This document shows positions 41,545-44,438 of a stretch of DNA of 44,438 nt, piece by piece. This DNA comes from Armatimonadota bacterium (GTDB lineage: Bacteria > Armatimonadota > Zipacnadia > Zipacnadales > UBA11051), in NCBI GenBank assembly GCA_013178155.1, contig JABLXH010000037.1, positions 1 to 44,438 on the forward strand, given 5' to 3'. Position 1 is the stretch's first letter. Each line of letters begins with the position of its first letter. The position numbers were made by a program, and so were the translations under genes. The notes under the pieces are model-generated. The model made no database searches and was not told the DNA's origin. It saw only the letters and a program-made list of their open reading frames with translations.

Positions 41545-43770
41545 TCACCCAAACCGCATCCTCTCCGCCGTCGGGGTATGCGGTAACGCCCGCCGCAACC
41601 GCGCTGCCAGCCGCGTGTACCGCTCGGCTTCGTCGGCAGTCCGCACCGCCTTCCAGAGGCCCTTCCTGTCACCGATGATGACAGCCAGTTTCTGCGCCCG
41701 GGTCAAAGCAGTGTAGAGCAGGTTGCGACGCATCATGATGTAGTGGGTGCTGTGCAGCACCATCACCACTGCCGGATACTCGCTGCCCTGGGCCTTGTGC
41801 ACGGTCAGCGCGTAGGCCAGCTCTAGCTGGTCGAGGTCCGAGTAGTCGTAGTTCACGGGCCCCGTATCGAACTCCACTACCGCCGTCCGGGCCGCGTGGT
41901 CCATGCGAACGATCTGCCCCACATCGCCGTTATACACGTTGCGGTCGTAGTCATTGGCCGTCTGGATGACCCGATCGCCCTCGCGGTAGAGCGTGCGGCC
42001 GCGCCGCAGCTCGATCTTGTCAGAACCAGGCGGGTTCAGGGCCGCCTGCAACGCCTGGTTGAGAGCCTCCACTCCCGCCGGGCCCCGGTGCATGGGCGAG
42101 ATCACAAGGGTGTCCGCCAGTCCATAGCCCAGCTTCGGAAGACTGCGCGTCACCACCTTCAGCACCGCCTGCGCTGCCTCCTCGGCCGTCTCACGCTCCA
42201 TGAGCACGCAGTCCTCCCCCTGCCACTGGCTGCCGGGCACCAGCCTCGGCATCCGTCCCTCGCGGATCTCATGGGCGTTGGCGACGATCTGTCCCCCCTC
42301 CTCTTGACGGAAGATCTCAGTCAGGCGCACCACGGGAAACACGCCGCTGGCGATCAGGTCGCGCAGGAAGTTGCCCGGCCCGACACTGGGCAGTTGGTCG
42401 GCATCGCCGATGAAGACAACCTGAGCAGTGCCTGGCACCGCCCGCAGCAGGTCCCGCGCCAGCATGGCGTCCACCATGCTGGCCTCGTCCACAATCAACA
42501 GGTCCACCGCCAATGGCTCAGCGGCATCATGGGCGAAATGGCCTTTGATGGGGTCCCACCCCAGGAGGCGATGGATGGTGCTGGCGGGCTTCCCCGACAA
42601 TTGGCTCAGGCGTTTGGCGGCGCGGCCGGTGGGCGAGCAGAGCGCTACCTTCCACCGCAGCGCCTCGGCGGCGTCGGCGATGGCCCGGGTGATGGTCGTC
42701 TTGCCGGTGCCGGGGCCGCCGGTGATCACCGTGATGGGACCCTGCAGGGCCTGGCACACCGCCGCGGCCTGCGTGGGTGTCAGGGCCAGGGCCCCCATGT
42801 CCTGGCGTTTCTGCAGCCAGGCGCAGGTCTGCTCGTTGCTGGGCACCCCGTCCCGCGCCCGGTCACCCAGGCTCAGGAGCAGCCCGGCCAGCTCCTTCTC
42901 CGCCTCCAGGGTCTCCTGCAGATAGTACCCCGGCTGCCTCTCCTCGTCGTCCTCGTGCACCACCTGGCCACTTCGCACCACCTCCGCCAGCGCCAGTTCC
43001 AGCAACTGCTCGTCGCAACCCAGCAGCCGCTGGGCCTGACGGAGCAGCAGGTCTCTAGGGAGGAAGAAGTGCCCCTCCCCCAGAGCCTCACTGAGCACAT
43101 GCAGCAATCCCGCCTGCAGCCGCTGCGGGTCGGTGGCGGTGATGCCCGCCGCGCGCGCCAGCTTGTCGGCGGTCAGAAAGCCGATGCCCCGCACCTCCAA
43201 CGCCAGCCGGTAGGGCTCGCGCTCCAGCACATGCATGGCGTTGCTGCGGTACTTCTGGTAGATGCGGCTGGCCATGGCCGGTCCAGCGCCGTGCTCATGC
43301 AGGAAGACCATGATGCGGTGGACTTCCCGGTGCTCGTGCCACGCGGTAGCAATGCGCTCGGCCAGCTTCGGACCGATGCCGGGGACTTCGCTCAACCGCT
43401 GGGGATGGTCGTCGAGGATGTCCAGCACCCGCTCGCCGAAGTGCTTCACAAGAGCCTCGGCCTTCTTCCTGCCGATGCCGGGGAAGAGCCCGCCGCTGAG
43501 GTACCCGACGATGCCTTCGGCGGTCGAGGGCCGCACCAGCTCATAGCTCTGCACGCGCAGTTGCCTGCCATAGCGTGCGTGTCGCTCCCAGGTCCCACGC
43601 ACCCGCAGGCTCTCGCCCGCCACCGCCCCCGGAATGACGCCGACGATGGTCACCGGCGCCCCCTGCTCGGGCGTGAGCTCAGCGATGCAGAAGCCGTCGT
43701 CGGGGTTGTGATGGACGAGGCTGGTGATGGTCCCCGTCAGTTCGTGGACGTCCGTCTCGGCATTGGTCAT
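41545..43770 (-). CDS. recD2: RecD2-type (YrrC family) DNA helicase
   Basis: RecD2 is a 5'-3' DNA helicase acting alone in repair, unlike RecD in RecBCD. I chose the ATG at 43770 (741 aa), the usual length; the frame is open to 43911 but that part is Pro/Gly-rich and non-coding in look, and no clear ribosome site marks either choice. The N-terminus has an OB-like strand set, then helix-hairpin-helix units FPGIGRKKAEALVKHFG, VPGIGPKLAERIATAW and VRGIGFLTADKLA. Helicase motifs are complete: GGPGTGKTT (351-359), SPTGRAAKRL, LIVDEASMVD, VFIGDADQLPSVGPGNFLRD, RLTEIFRQ, ELAYALTVHKAQGSEY and NLLYTALTRAQK. No recB or recC is near. It is followed by the toxin-antitoxin pair. Confidence 0.93.
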   Translation of the reverse strand: MTNAETDVHELTGTITSLVHHNPDDGFCIAELTPEQGAPVTIVGVIPGAVAGESLRVRGTWERHARYGRQLRVQSYELVRPSTAEGIVGYLSGGLFPGIGRKKAEALVKHFGERVLDILDDHPQRLSEVPGIGPKLAERIATAWHEHREVHRIMVFLHEHGAGPAMASRIYQKYRSNAMHVLEREPYRLALEVRGIGFLTADKLARAAGITATDPQRLQAGLLHVLSEALGEGHFFLPRDLLLRQAQRLLGCDEQLLELALAEVVRSGQVVHEDDEERQPGYYLQETLEAEKELAGLLLSLGDRARDGVPSNEQTCAWLQKRQDMGALALTPTQAAAVCQALQGPITVITGGPGTGKTTITRAIADAAEALRWKVALCSPTGRAAKRLSQLSGKPASTIHRLLGWDPIKGHFAHDAAEPLAVDLLIVDEASMVDAMLARDLLRAVPGTAQVVFIGDADQLPSVGPGNFLRDLIASGVFPVVRLTEIFRQEEGGQIVANAHEIREGRMPRLVPGSQWQGEDCVLMERETAEEAAQAVLKVVTRSLPKLGYGLADTLVISPMHRGPAGVEALNQALQAALNPPGSDKIELRRGRTLYREGDRVIQTANDYDRNVYNGDVGQIVRMDHAARTAVVEFDTGPVNYDYSDLDQLELAYALTVHKAQGSEYPAVVMVLHSTHYIMMRRNLLYTALTRAQKLAVIIGDRKGLWKAVRTADEAERYTRLAARLRRALPHTPTAERMRFG

Positions 43771-43879
43771 GGTCAACGAGGTTTTCGCCGCAGACGTCGC
43801 TGATGCCTCTGTGGGAGGGGTCTCCGCCCCCGACGCGGAGAGGCCTCGCCCGCCCGGCCCCGCCGTCCCGAACCACAAC

Positions 43880-43900
43880 GGCCGCCCGCGGGGGGCGGCC
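43880..43900 (-). terminator. Hairpin after the PEP-CTERM gene
   Basis: GGCCGCCC (43880-43887) pairs with GGGCGGCC (43893-43900) around five bases, 28 bases beyond the stop of the PEP-CTERM gene. A second, 7-bp stem (TCTCCGC/GCGGAGA) lies at 43821-43841. Neither has a T-run. These two stems fill most of the gap before recD2. Confidence 0.45.
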
Positions 43901-43927
43901 GGCGATCGCAACTCAGAGAGCCCGGCG

Positions 43928-44438
43928 TTAGGTCCTCTTCCGCCCTCTTAGGACGAACGCCGCCAGCCCGCTGCAGGCCAGCAGTACCCAACTGGAAGGC
44001 TCGGGGATGGCCGAGGCGGTATCATACTCGACGATATAGCCATACGGCTTATACTGCTCACCCTCGTTGGGCAGGTCGTTCCACTCCAGGCCCGTCTTGG
44101 CAAACCTTCCGTAGAAACAGACATAAGTCTCGGGCACCCCCCAGCAATCGTTGTTTGGCTCGAGACCGGACCAGCTGTAATAGGTGTCGAAACTCGCACC
44201 ATCGCTTTCATTGACCCATCGCCATCCGCCATCGGTGAAAGTGCGGTGGGTAGCGCCCTCAGCGTACCCTCTGGCCGTCGGGTCTTGGTATCCGCCAAGC
44301 CATGGGCCGTTGCCGCACCCTGTGAGATCCTGGAACCAGAAACGCTGATCACTTACCAATGTATACACGAACGCGTTCTCAGCGGAGTTCTTGATGGTCA
44401 CCAGGTACCCGCCTCTAGCCTCAGCAGCTGAGCGAGCA
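43928..44438 (-). CDS. C-type-lectin-like protein with PEP-CTERM sorting signal (5' end cut by window)
   Basis: The reading frame runs to the window's right edge, so the start lies outside. The first visible residues read ARSAAEARGGYLVTIKNSAENAFV, the classic opening helix and strand of C-type lectin-like domains, showing that the GTG at 44401 is an internal Val and not the start. The domain continues with WLGGYQDPTA, WRWVNESDGASFDTYYSW, EPNNDCWG (the EPN sugar/calcium loop) and YGYIVEYDT. The end, IPEPSSWVLLACSGLAAFVLRGRKRT split by its hydrophobic stretch, is a PEP-CTERM tail: Pro-Glu-Pro, a membrane helix and a basic end. Exosortase would process it for surface delivery. Carbohydrate binding is expected from the fold. 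Confidence 0.85.
   Translation of the reverse strand, partial: ARSAAEARGGYLVTIKNSAENAFVYTLVSDQRFWFQDLTGCGNGPWLGGYQDPTARGYAEGATHRTFTDGGWRWVNESDGASFDTYYSWSGLEPNNDCWGVPETYVCFYGRFAKTGLEWNDLPNEGEQYKPYGYIVEYDTASAIPEPSSWVLLACSGLAAFVLRGRKRT

Noticed and set aside
41896-43803. A 635-codon plus-strand open frame opposite recD2
   Set aside because: RecD2 motifs on the minus strand are complete; the antisense translation is low in complexity and lacks recognisable motifs.
43771-43911. N-terminal extension of RecD2 to 43911
   Set aside because: The added 47 residues are Pro/Gly/Ala-rich, overlap two intergenic hairpins and have no counterpart in RecD2.
1-44438. CRISPR arrays, tRNA or rRNA genes, insertion sequences, phage genes
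   Set aside because: No regularly spaced repeats, cloverleaf-like sequences, transposase motifs or phage structural genes were seen on either strand.

Overview
This 44.4 kb window is chromosomal DNA, rich in G+C, from a Gram-negative (diderm) bacterium that is most likely a member of Armatimonadota or a related free-living lineage. This rests on three things. Two type II pseudopilin-like proteins carry a C-terminal H-X9-DG motif, and one has the [17 protein letters not shown]-terminus I associate with Armatimonadota. A C-type-lectin protein at the right edge carries a PEP-CTERM sorting tail. A CBM9/DUF5916-type outer-membrane barrel implies an outer membrane. The phylum call comes from family knowledge; no marker gene in the window proves it. 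I saw no rRNA, tRNA, CRISPR array, insertion sequence or phage module. No gap between genes exceeds about 185 bases.

Left part (1-2.6 kb): a secreted protein with a carboxypeptidase-regulatory-like domain, an exported protein with an STN-like domain, and a pseudopilin-like protein, all rightward. Central part (2.6-26.7 kb): a carbohydrate-degradation island. It holds a putative GH-like TIM barrel, a heparinase II/III-family lyase with a zinc ribbon, two large TIM-barrel glycosidase-like proteins on opposite strands, a GH62 arabinofuranosidase, a six-hairpin-like secreted giant, a GH39 enzyme, anhydro-MurNAc kinase (AnmK), a GH84-like beta-N-acetylglucosaminidase, an aldo/keto reductase, an unrecognised cytosolic protein and a secreted alpha/alpha-toroid protein. 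Most have signal peptides. No SusC/SusD pair or ABC sugar transporter is visible, so the enzymes work without a recognisable importer in this window.

26.7-36 kb: another pseudopilin, then a LacI-family repressor with a strong promoter and a perfect 14-bp operator at its transcription start. Divergent from it runs a rightward series: UroD-like protein, zinc alcohol-dehydrogenase-like (MDR) enzyme, CBM9/DUF5916 outer-membrane barrel and a secreted cysteine-containing protein. A DUF3800 protein and a parallel beta-helix protein follow. 36-44.4 kb is mostly housekeeping, all leftward: chorismate synthase (AroC, with unusual active-site sequence), an HPr-kinase/PEPCK-like P-loop protein, EPSP synthase (AroA, divergent), a VapBC-type toxin-antitoxin pair with a Phd-like antitoxin, RecD2 helicase and the truncated PEP-CTERM lectin.

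The likely common theme of the centre is scavenging of complex heteropolysaccharide (uronic acid, arabinose, xylose and amino-sugar residues). The points most worth following are the LacI/UroD/MDR/barrel cassette, the paired giant glycosidases, the altered AroC, and the P-loop kinase-like protein wedged between aroA and aroC.
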